Assembly (NCBI RefSeq): GCF_026250525.1 | Contig: NZ_CP111043.1 | Span: 930,001-994,000, forward strand | Reading direction: 5' to 3' | Length of the DNA: 64,000 nucleotides | Source: Chondrinema litorale | GTDB taxonomy: Bacteria; Bacteroidota; Bacteroidia; Cytophagales; Flammeovirgaceae | Notes under the pieces: model-generated | The model's input: the letters and a program-made list of their open reading frames with translations, nothing else | Databases searched by the model: none | Told to the model about the DNA's origin: nothing | Made by a program: the position numbers and the translations under genes | Shown: piece after piece, positions 17,838 through 27,359 of the stretch | Numbering within the stretch: the first letter of the stretch is position 1 | Layout: every line of letters begins with the position of its first letter

Positions 17838-20114
17838 ATGGCTAAAAGCAAAATAAGACGCGAAGATGCACTAGAATACCATAAAAAAAACTCTCCTGGT
17901 AAAATTGAAGTAATCCCTACAAAAGATTCAAAAACACAAAGAGATTTGGCATTAGCTTACTCTCCAGGAGTTGCATTTCCATGTTTAGAAATTGCAGAAA
18001 ATCCTGAAACTGTTTATGAATATACTGCAAAAGGAAACCTTGTTGCTGTTATTTCTGATGGATCTGCAGTACTTGGTCTTGGAAATATTGGCCCTGAGGC
18101 ATCTAAACCCGTAATGGAAGGTAAAGGGATATTATTTAAGATATTCGCTGGAATTGACGTATTCGACCTTGAATTAAACACCAAAAGTACTGAAGAATTT
18201 ATTTCTGTTGTAAAAGCATTAGAACCCACATTTGGAGGTATCAATTTAGAAGACATTAAAGCTCCAGACTGTTTTGAAATCGAGAGCAGATTAAAACAGG
18301 AAATGAACATCCCCGTAATGCACGATGACCAACATGGTACTGCAATTATTTCTGGTGCAGCACTAATTAATGCCGTTGAGGTTGTTGACAAAAAACTAAG
18401 TGAGATTAAAGTAGTTGTATCAGGTGCTGGAGCCTCAGCAATTTCTTGTATTAAAATTATTATTGAACTTGGAGTAAATAAAGAAAACATAATAGTTTGT
18501 GACAGTAGAGGAGTAATTAGAGCTGACAGAGAAGGTTTGAGCGGTTTCAAAAAAGTATATGCTACCGAAAGAGATGTAAATACTTTGGAAGAGGCTCTTA
18601 AAGGGAGTGACTTTTTCTTAGGTCTTTCTAAAGGTAATGTAATGTCTCCAGAAATGCTTTTGAGTATGGCTGAAAATCCGATCGTATTTGCTCTTGCTAA
18701 TCCAGACCCTGAGATAGATTATAATCTGGCAATGGAAACAAGGAGTGATGCAATTATGGCTACAGGTAGGTCAGATTTTCCTAATCAAGTAAACAATGTA
18801 TTAGGTTTCCCTTTCATTTTTAGAGGTGCACTAGATGTAAGAGCTACTGAAATTAATGAAGATATGAAACTGGAAGCAGTAAAAGCAATAGCAGCTTTAG
18901 CCAAAGCTCCTGTTCCAGATATTGTAATGAGAGCTTATAATCAAAGCAATATTTCTTTTGGTAGAGATTATATTATACCAAAACCATTTGACCCAAGATT
19001 ATTAACTACTGTAACTCCTGCAGTTGCAAAAGCCGCGATTAAAAGTGGTGTTGCACAAAAGGAAATTACAGATTGGGATGCTTATGAAAGTGCATTAGTC
19101 AAAAGAATGGGTAACGATGACAATGTACTTAGGGTAATGATTAACAGAGCAAGACAAAAATCTAAAAAAATTGTTTTTGCTGAAGCTGATGATCATCGTA
19201 TTTTAAAAGCAGCTCAAATTGCATTAGATGAGGGAATTTGTGAGCCTATATTATTGGGAGATGCACAAAAAATTAAAGAGATCATGAAAACACATCAAAT
19301 CAAATTGGAAGATGTTGAAATTATTGATCCTAGAAGTGAAGACAGCAAAGAGTTAATTGCAAAATATGCTAAATCTTTCTTCAACAAAAGAAAAAGAAGA
19401 GGATATAACTGGTTTGAAGCTCAAGAGAAAATTAAAGGTAGAAATTACTTTGGTACCATGATGGTTGACCAAGGTGATGCAGATGCGCTAATTTCAGGTA
19501 TTTCTAGAAATTATGCTAACACAATTAGACCTGCATTAGAGGTTATTGGCACATATGCTCCTGGTAAAAAAGTATCAAGTATGTACTTAATGATCACTAA
19601 AAAGGGCCCATTATTCTTTGCTGATACTACCATAATTCCAAATCCAACAGAAGAAGAACTGGTAGATATTACCAAATTAACTGCTGCTGCTGTAAAAGAC
19701 AAGTTTGATATTGAACCAAGAGTTGCACTGTTATCTTACTCTAACTTTGGATCTTCTGATGATGACGAACCGAGAAGAATGAGAAAAGCTGTAGAGATAC
19801 TCAAAGAAACTGAGCCAGATTTAATCGTTGAAGGTGAGATTCAAGCAAACTTTGCTTTTAACCAAGAAGCATTAAAAGAAAACTATCCATTCTCTGATTT
19901 GATAGATAATTCAGCTAATGTATTTATCTTCCCTAATCTATCTGCTGCAAATATTGCATACAAATTATTGCAGGTAATGGGAACAGCAGAAGCTGTAGGT
20001 CCAATTCTTCTTGGCATGAATAAACCTGTCCATATTTTACAAATGGGAAGTTCTGTTAGAGAAGTGCTTAATATGATAAGTATTGCCAACATCGACGCTC
20101 AAAATAGAGAGTAG
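17838..20114 (+). CDS. maeB: NADP-dependent malic enzyme (malic-phosphotransacetylase fusion)
   Basis: A 758-residue enzyme that decarboxylates malate to pyruvate with NADP. The malic domain (1-160) has LALAYSPGVAFPCLEI and KGNLVAVISDGSAVLGLGN; the divalent-metal and substrate segment is INLEDIKAPDCF followed by MHDDQHGTAI. The dinucleotide-binding domain (about 165-400) has VVVSGAGASAISC. From about 430 to the end there is a phosphotransacetylase-like domain (VFAEADDHRILKAA), which in MaeB is regulatory, responding to acetyl-CoA, rather than proven catalytic. Length fits MaeB exactly. It is transcribed alone and ends in a strong terminator. Confidence 0.96.
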   Translation: MAKSKIRREDALEYHKKNSPGKIEVIPTKDSKTQRDLALAYSPGVAFPCLEIAENPETVYEYTAKGNLVAVISDGSAVLGLGNIGPEASKPVMEGKGILFKIFAGIDVFDLELNTKSTEEFISVVKALEPTFGGINLEDIKAPDCFEIESRLKQEMNIPVMHDDQHGTAIISGAALINAVEVVDKKLSEIKVVVSGAGASAISCIKIIIELGVNKENIIVCDSRGVIRADREGLSGFKKVYATERDVNTLEEALKGSDFFLGLSKGNVMSPEMLLSMAENPIVFALANPDPEIDYNLAMETRSDAIMATGRSDFPNQVNNVLGFPFIFRGALDVRATEINEDMKLEAVKAIAALAKAPVPDIVMRAYNQSNISFGRDYIIPKPFDPRLLTTVTPAVAKAAIKSGVAQKEITDWDAYESALVKRMGNDDNVLRVMINRARQKSKKIVFAEADDHRILKAAQIALDEGICEPILLGDAQKIKEIMKTHQIKLEDVEIIDPRSEDSKELIAKYAKSFFNKRKRRGYNWFEAQEKIKGRNYFGTMMVDQGDADALISGISRNYANTIRPALEVIGTYAPGKKVSSMYLMITKKGPLFFADTTIIPNPTEEELVDITKLTAAAVKDKFDIEPRVALLSYSNFGSSDDDEPRRMRKAVEILKETEPDLIVEGEIQANFAFNQEALKENYPFSDLIDNSANVFIFPNLSAANIAYKLLQVMGTAEAVGPILLGMNKPVHILQMGSSVREVLNMISIANIDAQNRE

Positions 20115-20140
20115 TTCGAAACATTGTTTTAAAACTAAAA

Positions 20141-20176
20141 GGCATTTTACCTATATTTTGTAAAATGCCTTTTTTT
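20141..20176 (+). terminator. Rho-independent terminator of maeB
   Basis: Perfect ten-base arms GGCATTTTAC (20141-20150) and GTAAAATGCC (20160-20169), nine-base loop, then seven T. Confidence 0.9.
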
Positions 20177-20269
20177 ATATCATTTCATTAAAACTTATTT
20201 GAAGTTTAAAGTAATAGATTCTGCCAACACAAGTTTTTAAAGTACGGTTAATTTTCAACTAGATCTTTT

Positions 20270-20962
20270 ATGGCAGATACCAAAACACATCAATTACAAT
20301 TAAATCAACCAAAACAAATCAATGATTCAAATCTCAGTTTTTATGAGAAAATTGACATTAATAGATTCATTGAATTTGCTAAAATAATAGGCCTTAATAA
20401 TGGCGCTGATATTAAAGCAATTTATAGTGAATTCGCTGATATTAAAGTAATTGCAGAAATTGGAGCAGGATATGGGAGAGCTATCGAAGCCATAATTAAT
20501 GAAAGTTTTCAAGGGAAAATTTATGCAGTAGAAAGAGTAGCTCACTTAGTTTCATATATGAAACATCAATTTGCATCAAACGAACATGTGGAAATAATAC
20601 ATGATGATGCTAAAAAACTAAAACTGCCCGAAAAAATAGATTGTTTTTTATGGCTTTGGTCGGGGATAATGGAGCTTTCTCTAGATGAACAGGAAAATGC
20701 TCTAAAAGAGCTTAAAAATCAACTTAATCCAGGTGGAAAAGTAATTATTGAAACTCCTTATGAAAAAGTAAAATACATAGGAGAAAAATCACCAGATAAC
20801 TTTGTGAAATTTGAAACTAATTGGGGAAAATTAGAAGCCTACCTTTCCACACTTGAAGAGTTACAAGGTATTTGTGAAAAAGCAGGCTTTAAAAGTATCA
20901 GAACCAAGCTTTATAATACAGACAGTGATTTAACACGTATTTTTTACATCTACACCATCTAA
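20270..20962 (+). CDS. Class I SAM-dependent methyltransferase, substrate unknown
   Basis: A 230-residue soluble protein with the SAM-binding motif I VIAEIGAGYGRAIEAI (about 62-77), an acidic strand-2 end (YAVERV), a DDAKKL motif near 108 and a post-motif strand GGKVIIETPYEKV. These fit the Rossmann-like methyltransferase fold. The first 50 residues are a helical extension without a clear match. No neighbour is co-directional and close enough to suggest a substrate. A promoter was not recognised; the gene lies 155 bases after maeB and converges on the DUF1080 gene. Confidence 0.85.
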   Translation: MADTKTHQLQLNQPKQINDSNLSFYEKIDINRFIEFAKIIGLNNGADIKAIYSEFADIKVIAEIGAGYGRAIEAIINESFQGKIYAVERVAHLVSYMKHQFASNEHVEIIHDDAKKLKLPEKIDCFLWLWSGIMELSLDEQENALKELKNQLNPGGKVIIETPYEKVKYIGEKSPDNFVKFETNWGKLEAYLSTLEELQGICEKAGFKSIRTKLYNTDSDLTRIFYIYTI

Positions 20963-20982
20963 TTTTTAGCCTATTTAAATTT

Positions 20983-21747
20983 TTACAATTCTCTTATCCA
21001 AATATTTCTATAGCTAACAGGATTACCATGATCTTGTAATTTTATTGGTAACTTATCTGCATGTGCCTTATAGTTTGGTATTCCAATATATTCGGTTGGT
21101 CCTCTTAAAGCAAAATGGTTTTGTACAAGTACTCCATTATGTAAAACAGTAATAGTTGCTGGTTTTGTTACAATACCAGCAGAGTTAAAAATGGGAGCAC
21201 TAAAAATCACATCATAAACTTCCCACTCTGTTGGAGCTTTGGTTGCATTTACCAATGGAACTGATTGCTTATAAATACTAGCAGCTTGTCCATTTGTGTA
21301 AGTTTTGCTTTCGTAAGAATCTAATACTTGTAACTCGTACATTCCCATTAAGAAAATACCACTGTTACCTCTACCCTGTCCTTCACCAACAATTTCTTGA
21401 GGCGATCTCCATTCGATGTGTAACTGAACATCTCCAAAAGCTTGTTTAGTTTGGATGTCACCAGTGCCTTTTTCTACTACAAAAATACCATCAGTAACTT
21501 TCCATTTTGGAAAACTACCATCTTTTGCACTTTGCCACATATCTAAATCTTTTCCACCAAACAATACTATAGCATCTGAGGGTGGATCTAAAGTAGTTTT
21601 TCCTGGGTCAACTTTTGGTGGTACTGGCTCATAAAACTCAGTTGCTTCTGGTGGTAATTGTTTTGTTTCAGTCTGGCAGAAAGCTAGTCCAGTTGATAAA
21701 ATAAAGGCAGTAAAAAATAAGGTGATTATGCGAAGTCTTGTTCTCAT
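20983..21747 (-). CDS. Secreted DUF1080 (3-keto-disaccharide hydrolase family) protein
   Basis: A 254-residue exported protein (signal peptide ending LAFC-QTE; a lipoprotein cleavage at that Cys is possible but the box is weak). The DUF1080 jelly-roll has VLFGGKDLDMWQS, WKVTDGIFVVEKGTGDIQTK, GNSGIFLMGMYELQVLDSY and the closing GNPVSYRNIWIREL, all in order. Members have been linked to 3-keto-glycoside cleavage and are common in Bacteroidota and Planctomycetota. No 3-dehydrogenase partner is adjacent; the nearest Gfo/Idh/MocA gene is about 4 kb away. Confidence 0.92.
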   Translation of the reverse strand: MRTRLRIITLFFTAFILSTGLAFCQTETKQLPPEATEFYEPVPPKVDPGKTTLDPPSDAIVLFGGKDLDMWQSAKDGSFPKWKVTDGIFVVEKGTGDIQTKQAFGDVQLHIEWRSPQEIVGEGQGRGNSGIFLMGMYELQVLDSYESKTYTNGQAASIYKQSVPLVNATKAPTEWEVYDVIFSAPIFNSAGIVTKPATITVLHNGVLVQNHFALRGPTEYIGIPNYKAHADKLPIKLQDHGNPVSYRNIWIREL

Positions 21748-21882
21748 TTTCTTTTTTGAATATTTATTAATACAATTCTATTTGTCAAGCATAATAAATA
21801 TTCATGAAATATCAGAAAGAATTAAGGAGCAATTCTTTTAGAACAAGAAAAGTAGATGCTAAAAAGGTAATGAAATAAAAAT

Positions 21883-23295
21883 TTAAGCAGGTTTCTCTGT
21901 ATCTGATTGATTTAGCTTTAATTCTAACTGCTCAATTTTTTCGAGATAATATTTTTCTTTGTGCTCCATCTCTTCCTTGGTAGCTTGTAGTTCTTCAAAG
22001 CTATTTCGAAGTTCTGTTTCTTGTAAGCGAAGTGTTTGAGTAGCACTTTCTGTTTCTTCAAGTAATTTTTTAGTTTGCTCTGTTGTACGTCTGTTGGCGA
22101 TAAACACAGCAAGTGATTCTGCTATTTTTTGCAGATAATCTATATGATGTTTCTCAAAAACATCAAAGCTAGCTAGTTCAATAATTCCTTCTACTTTATT
22201 ATTAACCTTAAGTGGCATTAAAATTAATGAGCTTGGAGTAGCTTCTCCTAAACCAGATGTAATTTCAATATAATCATCTGGCACTTCTGTAAGATGAATA
22301 AAAGTACCTTCCAAATAGCATTGACCTAGTAAGCCTTCTCCTTCGTCAATATTTTGCTCTACAAACTTTTTCCTCCCATAAGCATAGCATCCTTTCAAAT
22401 GAAGTGAGACTATTTCTTCAGTAGCATCTGCTACATAAAACCCTCCTTGATTCGCATCAAGATATTTCACAATATCGGTAATTACACCTGAATAAATATC
22501 TTCGTAATCGTTGTCTCTTAAAATCTGACTTAATTCTGCTATCCCTTTGGTTACCCAATTTCTTCTTTCATCTTCTTGTCGAGCTACCTCTAATTCTTCT
22601 AGCGATCTTTTAAGCGTTTCCTCATTTTTATGAAGGTTAGAGTTTTTGTCTTCTGCATCTTTCAACAAATTATCATTAATCTTCTCATATTGCTTATTTA
22701 GGTTTAATAAGAATAGAAAAGTACCTAATTGCAACACAATTAGCAGAATCATGTCTTCTGCTACAGTAGATTGATATTCATCTTCAATACCCAACTCTTC
22801 GCTACTAATACCAAACATATCGTGAATATCTTCGAAGAAAAATCCTGCTCCTAAAGGGAAAATTAAAGCTAAAAACAATGACTTCTTTTCATCAAAAGTA
22901 AAAAGTGTCATTGGTAATGCGATTAAGCTCACCATAAGCATTCTTGGTGATACATAATGCACCATGCCTATGTTATCTGGCGAATTAAGCTTTATAGAAA
23001 TGTTTAAAAATATTAGACCTAATAATGGCGCTATACTCACCAAAAACCTAGATACTTTTGTAAATCCGTTTTTATTGAGAAAATAAATAGAAGACACCAG
23101 CACCAACATAGTAAATGTTGGTGCAACATTAGCACCTGGTCCAGATAAAAGAATAATTGTAAATGAAATTGCAATTATCCCTATAACTAAAGCGAATTGA
23201 TTTGATAGCATTACCCGTTTCTGTATGGGGAAGGGCATGCCATCTATCACTCCAGCTAGTGAAATATAATTCCAAAAATTACGTAGCCAATTCAT
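21883..23295 (-). CDS. Membrane-bound GAF-domain protein without an output domain
   Basis: A 470-residue protein. About residues 28-205 hold six hydrophobic helices with short loops. A coiled coil (about 208-245, ending ELEVARQEDERRNW) leads to a GAF domain (about 248-395; GGFYVAD, GEGLLGQCYLEG, SSLILMPLKVNNKVEGIIEL). A second coiled coil (about 400-465) closes the protein. This is the sensor half of the GAF-histidine-kinase proteins usual in Cytophagales, but no HisKA, HATPase, GGDEF or PP2C domain follows. It may act by dimerising with a separate partner. No partner gene lies next to it. Confidence 0.88.
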   Translation of the reverse strand: MNWLRNFWNYISLAGVIDGMPFPIQKRVMLSNQFALVIGIIAISFTIILLSGPGANVAPTFTMLVLVSSIYFLNKNGFTKVSRFLVSIAPLLGLIFLNISIKLNSPDNIGMVHYVSPRMLMVSLIALPMTLFTFDEKKSLFLALIFPLGAGFFFEDIHDMFGISSEELGIEDEYQSTVAEDMILLIVLQLGTFLFLLNLNKQYEKINDNLLKDAEDKNSNLHKNEETLKRSLEELEVARQEDERRNWVTKGIAELSQILRDNDYEDIYSGVITDIVKYLDANQGGFYVADATEEIVSLHLKGCYAYGRKKFVEQNIDEGEGLLGQCYLEGTFIHLTEVPDDYIEITSGLGEATPSSLILMPLKVNNKVEGIIELASFDVFEKHHIDYLQKIAESLAVFIANRRTTEQTKKLLEETESATQTLRLQETELRNSFEELQATKEEMEHKEKYYLEKIEQLELKLNQSDTEKPA

Positions 23296-23364
23296 TAAAC
23301 AGAAAAATCTTACGTAGTATTAAAGCAGAATCTGTTTAGATAGTATCTGGAGAGGCAATTGGTT

Positions 23365-23397
23365 TAAAAAAAAATCCGTCTCTGTTAAAGACGGATT
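23365..23397 (-). terminator. Rho-independent terminator of cysS
   Basis: Nine-base arms AATCCGTCT (23373-23381) and AGACGGATT (23389-23397), seven-base loop, followed on the minus strand by a T-run (23374-23365). Confidence 0.9.
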
Positions 23398-23421
23398 CAT
23401 TATGTTAGAATAGATATTTTT

Positions 23422-24912
23422 TTATTCCTCATAAGCCCATTCAATTCTGTCTTTCATATCTTTAACAGAAAGGCCCATTTCTTTTAGTTTCGCTCTAATC
23501 ACATCAACTTTATCGTAATCTTTTGCCTGTTTAGCAGTCTTGTAATCTTCCAATACAATATCAATTGCATTTTCGAGGTTTTGAGGCTTTTCTTCTACCA
23601 AACCTAATACATCGTGCGAAATAGTTGTAAAAGTTGATATCATACGGTCAAATGTATCTTTATCCAAAGATTCTGGTTGCAATTGCCCCAAATGTATTGA
23701 ATTCAGTTTCTTTTGCATATTAAATAAACCAGCAATAGCTACAGCAGTATTGAGGTCATCATTTAAACCTCTGTAAATACTATCTACTATGCTGTTTATC
23801 TGAGAAATTGCTTTTTCATTTTTGTCTACTGTTGCACTTTCATCATACTTTAGATCTTTGGCAATTCTAAGACCGTTCATTAATTTCCTATATGCTTTAG
23901 AAGCTGCTTTCAATGCATCATTAGAAATATCCATTGTACTTCTATAATGTGCCTGCAACATGGCAAATCTCAAAGTCATTGGAGAGTAAGCTTGATCTAG
24001 TAATTCATGATTACCTGTAAAAAGCTCGTCAGGTAATATGCTATTACCTAAAGACTTACTCATTTTTTGCCCATTAATCGTCAACATATTTGCATGCAAC
24101 CAGTATTTAACTGGATGTACGCCATTTGCCGCAGTTCCTTGGGCAATTTCACATTCGTGATGAGGAAATTTTAAATCTAAACCACCACCGTGGATGTCAA
24201 AAGTTTTACCCAAATATTTATGGCTCATTACAGAGCACTCAAGGTGCCAGCCTGGAAAGCCAGTACTCCATGGAGAATCCCAACGCATAATATGTCCACC
24301 AGTAGCTCGCTTCCAAAGAGCAAAATCAAAAGATTCTTGCTTTTCATCTTGTCCATCTAAATCGCGACTACCAGCTAATAATTCATCTATATTTCTGCCA
24401 GATAGTTCTCCGTATTTATATTGATCGTTATATTTTCTAACACTAAAATACACTGAGCCATTTACCTCATAAGCCATTCCTTTTACAAGCAATTCTTTAA
24501 TCATAGAAATTTGCTCTAATAGATGTCCCGTTGCAGTAGGTTCTATACTAGGAGGCAAATTATTGATTCTTGCCATTACATCATGGAAATCTGTAGTATA
24601 CCGCTGTACAATCTCCATCGGCTCTAGGTTTTCTAGCTTGGCTATTTTACCTATTTTATCTTCACCATCGTCTGCATCGTTCACCAAATGACCTACATCA
24701 GTTATGTTTCTTACATATCTAACTTTATATCCTAGGTGCTTCAAATATCTGAAAAGAATATCGAATGAAGTAAATGTGCGTACATTTCCAAGATGTACAT
24801 TATTGTAAACTGTCGGGCCACAAACATACATCCCAACAAAAGGAGGATTTATAGGTTCAAAAACAACTTTCTCCCTACTAAGTGTATTATATAATCTCAG
24901 TTTTTGCTGCAT
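23422..24912 (-). CDS. cysS: Cysteine-tRNA ligase
   Basis: A 496-residue class I aminoacyl-tRNA synthetase. The HIGH-type motif is HLGN (40-43) within YVCGPTVYNNVHLGNVRTF, where the Cys is a zinc ligand. Further zinc ligands are in WHLECSVMS and the HHECEIAQ segment. The second signature KMSKSLGNS lies near residue 283. The C-terminal DALR-like helical domain and a short anticodon-binding end are present. Length is normal. Transcribed alone, with a strong terminator. Confidence 0.97.
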   Translation of the reverse strand: MQQKLRLYNTLSREKVVFEPINPPFVGMYVCGPTVYNNVHLGNVRTFTSFDILFRYLKHLGYKVRYVRNITDVGHLVNDADDGEDKIGKIAKLENLEPMEIVQRYTTDFHDVMARINNLPPSIEPTATGHLLEQISMIKELLVKGMAYEVNGSVYFSVRKYNDQYKYGELSGRNIDELLAGSRDLDGQDEKQESFDFALWKRATGGHIMRWDSPWSTGFPGWHLECSVMSHKYLGKTFDIHGGGLDLKFPHHECEIAQGTAANGVHPVKYWLHANMLTINGQKMSKSLGNSILPDELFTGNHELLDQAYSPMTLRFAMLQAHYRSTMDISNDALKAASKAYRKLMNGLRIAKDLKYDESATVDKNEKAISQINSIVDSIYRGLNDDLNTAVAIAGLFNMQKKLNSIHLGQLQPESLDKDTFDRMISTFTTISHDVLGLVEEKPQNLENAIDIVLEDYKTAKQAKDYDKVDVIRAKLKEMGLSVKDMKDRIEWAYEE

Positions 24913-25082
24913 GAAGGCAAAATTAGTAAAAGCTCAATAATTATTCAGAATAAAATAAATGTACAAAAATCAATTTCTAAAAAATTGATTAAAACGTAAA
25001 TATATTAAAGCTTTTAAACCAGTCAATTTCACTATAGGTTCAGACGGTGTCAATATCTTACCAATAACTTTTTATAAAAGAC

Positions 25083-25111
25083 AAAAAAAAACCGGTCTCG
25101 TTGGAAACCGG
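25083..25111 (-). terminator. Rho-independent terminator
   Basis: Arms CCGGTCTC (25092-25099) and GAAACCGG (25104-25111) pair with one G-U over a GTTG loop; on the minus strand eight or more T follow. It serves the small gene ending at 25133. Confidence 0.85.
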
Positions 25112-25132
25112 CTTGCTAAATATTTCAAAAAT

Positions 25133-25609
25133 TCAATTTAAGTCCCATTCATTTTCCAGAACCATTAAGGCTTTTTCGTTGGTTGGGTCCATCCGAATAA
25201 CTATCTCAGCATAAGCTTTACCAAATTCTTTTGGTAACATGCCACCTTCATAGAAACTAAGAGCTTCTTCTTTTAATTTCCAATCGCTATTATCCTTTTC
25301 GATAGCTTTTAAAAGATGGTTTAGCGCCTTATACTTGTAGTTAGGCTTTGTTTTGGATAGATTATCTGCTGATTTGTAAGACAATTTATGCCATAAAGAA
25401 CCATTTTTTTGGTTGCCAAGCATAAATGTACAAAATGAGTAAGCCTGGTCGTGATCCAGATCTTTACTTTCATTTTCAATGAGATAGACTAATTCATCTG
25501 AATAGTTTTCATCTTTGATGATAGCTGATACAGCAGAAAACTTTTGCTGATTAATTAGATTTACTAGCTGAATATCTGATTCAGCAGTTACTTCTGCATG
25601 TGTTCTCAT
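25133..25609 (-). CDS. Hypothetical helical protein
   Basis: With the ATG at 25609 the protein has 158 residues; the longer frame would begin with TTG two codons earlier. It has no signal peptide or membrane segment. The sequence is helical throughout, with a TPR-like alternation in the second half (KYKALNHLLKAIEKDNSDWK and AYAEIVIRMDPTNEKALMVL). I do not recognise a family. It stands alone between terminators, and a 7-base inverted repeat lies about 110 bases upstream. Confidence 0.75.
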   Translation of the reverse strand: MRTHAEVTAESDIQLVNLINQQKFSAVSAIIKDENYSDELVYLIENESKDLDHDQAYSFCTFMLGNQKNGSLWHKLSYKSADNLSKTKPNYKYKALNHLLKAIEKDNSDWKLKEEALSFYEGGMLPKEFGKAYAEIVIRMDPTNEKALMVLENEWDLN

Positions 25610-25718
25610 ATGCAAGTTTTTACAATTAGTTATTATTTTTTGTTTATTGGTATTTGACTAATGTATGCAAATTCCAAACCAGTGCAAAATATTTTAATTC
25701 TTTGCTATTTTTAAGGGC

Positions 25719-25746
25719 GACATCTATCAAATTGACAAAAGATGTC
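25719..25746. repeat. Inverted repeat in a divergent intergenic region
   Basis: GACATCT (25719-25725) and AGATGTC (25740-25746) form a perfect inverted repeat with a 14-base spacer. It lies midway between the divergent genes starting at 25609 and 25851, where an operator for either could sit. Confidence 0.35.
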
Positions 25747-25850
25747 ACACTATTTTGATATAATTTCAAGGGATTTCAAATACCCCCTTTTTTAATGAAT
25801 TAACTAGTACAATTTAAATTGCATTAAACTCATAAATAATTAAAATTTCA

Positions 25851-26912
25851 ATGGATAATAAACTGAGAGTATTAGTAGTAGGATGTGGTAATATGGGTGC
25901 CTCACACGCAAGAGCGTACCATAAAATACCTCAATTTGAGATTGTAGGATTGGTTAGTAGAACACCAGAAAGTAGAAAAGAACTCACCGAAGAATTAGGT
26001 GGTGTACCAGGCTATAACTCCTTTGAAGAAGCCCTCGAAATTACCAAACCAGATGCCGTTTCAATCAGCACTTACCCAGATACGCATGCCGATTATGTTA
26101 TAAAAAGTCTTAATGCAGGAGCTCATGTTTTTGTAGAAAAACCTCTCGCCCTAACTGTAGAACAAGCACAACAAATTGTAGACAAAGCTCTCTCAGTAAA
26201 TAAAAAAGTGGTAGTTGGTTACATCTTAAGAGTACACCCAGCTTGGAAGAAATTTATAGAAACTGCTCAAACTCTCGGAAAACCGCTAGTTATGAGAATG
26301 AACCTAAACCAACAAAGTAGTGGCAAAACATGGGCAACTCATCTCAACCTTATGAAATCTATGTCTCCTATTGTTGACTGTGGAGTGCATTATGTAGATG
26401 TTATGTGCCAGATGACAGAATCAAAGCCAGTAAGTGTAAACGCTATTGGTGCAAAGCTTACTGATGAAGTTGCTGACGATATGTATAACTATGGGCACTT
26501 ACAAGTAACTTTTGAAGATGGTTCTGTTGGATGGTATGAAGCAGGTTGGGGACCAATGATTAGCGAAACAGCTTTCTTTGTGAAAGATGTAATGGGACCA
26601 AAAGGTGCTGTTAGTATTGTTGAAAAAACAGGAAGCTCAGATGATATTGACCTTCATTCAAAAACAAATTCATTAAAACTTCATCATGGCAAATTAGGGC
26701 CGGATAGAAAGTTTGAAAAGCAGGATGAATATATTAGCACAGAAGATGAACCAGATCATCAGGGACTATGCGATCTTGAACAGGAATATTTCCTAAAAGC
26801 CATTCAAGAAAACCTTGATCTTACTGCTCACTTAAATGATGCAGTTAATAGCTTGAAAATCGTAATGGCTGCTGATGAAGCTTTTAAAACGGGAAAAACT
26901 GTATTCCTTTAA
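25851..26912 (+). CDS. Gfo/Idh/MocA-family oxidoreductase
   Basis: A 353-residue NAD(P)-dependent dehydrogenase. The N-terminal Rossmann domain starts LRVLVVGCGNMGASHARAY (about 5-23), and the family signature EKPLALTVEQA is near residue 98. The C-terminal alpha/beta domain has the substrate-site stretch PIVDCGVHYVDVM with the conserved Asp and His. Members oxidise or reduce sugars, inositols or related compounds, sometimes in glycan or keto-sugar pathways; the substrate is not predictable here. The following DUF3592 gene starts 24 bases downstream and may be co-transcribed. Confidence 0.93.
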   Translation: MDNKLRVLVVGCGNMGASHARAYHKIPQFEIVGLVSRTPESRKELTEELGGVPGYNSFEEALEITKPDAVSISTYPDTHADYVIKSLNAGAHVFVEKPLALTVEQAQQIVDKALSVNKKVVVGYILRVHPAWKKFIETAQTLGKPLVMRMNLNQQSSGKTWATHLNLMKSMSPIVDCGVHYVDVMCQMTESKPVSVNAIGAKLTDEVADDMYNYGHLQVTFEDGSVGWYEAGWGPMISETAFFVKDVMGPKGAVSIVEKTGSSDDIDLHSKTNSLKLHHGKLGPDRKFEKQDEYISTEDEPDHQGLCDLEQEYFLKAIQENLDLTAHLNDAVNSLKIVMAADEAFKTGKTVFL

Positions 26913-26936
26913 TTTCAAAGTGTTAAGAAATTGGCG

Positions 26937-27359
26937 ATGAAATACAGTAATATTTTTGATACTGGTTGGTCTAGATACCTTATCATGCTTCTGTTATTTC
27001 CATTCCTTGCTCAAGATTTATTATTTGAACTGCCCGTGTTTTTGCAAAAGTCACGGGCAGATAATCTTGCGGGAACCACTACAGGCAGAATTGTCTCTAT
27101 TACCCCTGATAGTACCTTGCATCAAACTGTAGATGGCAATCGAATCGTATTACAGGGATACAAAGTAAAATACTCTTTTACTTATAATAATGAGACATTT
27201 TTTGGTGAGACCTATATTAACAATGGCACAACTCAACGTGGCAAAGTTCAACGAATGCTTTTTGAGAGTAAAGATGATTTAACGATAAAATACAATCCTA
27301 ATAAACCTGAAATAAATACCATTGCTACTTCTTATGAAGATATTTTTCTGTCTATGTAG
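26937..27359 (+). CDS. DUF3592-type membrane protein
   Basis: From the ATG at 26937 (a TTG two codons upstream is possible) the protein has 140 residues. A hydrophobic helix (about 12-33) is followed by a small beta-rich domain: TTGRIVSITPDSTL, GYKVKYSFTYNNETFFGETY and DDLTIKYNPNKPEINTI. That order is typical of DUF3592 proteins. Function is unknown. Its last 28 bases overlap the 3' end of the convergent gene below. Confidence 0.75.
   Translation: MKYSNIFDTGWSRYLIMLLLFPFLAQDLLFELPVFLQKSRADNLAGTTTGRIVSITPDSTLHQTVDGNRIVLQGYKVKYSFTYNNETFFGETYINNGTTQRGKVQRMLFESKDDLTIKYNPNKPEINTIATSYEDIFLSM

Noticed and set aside
17838..20114. Separate phosphotransacetylase gene
   Set aside because: The C-terminal PTA-like part is in the same frame as the malic domain; it is the usual MaeB fusion, not a second gene.
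6337..25658. Identical 12-mer TTGGTATTTGAC at 6337-6348 and 25647-25658, both upstream of minus-strand starts
   Set aside because: In an AT-rich window of this size a shared 12-mer between some pair of upstream regions is likely by chance, and it matches no promoter element.
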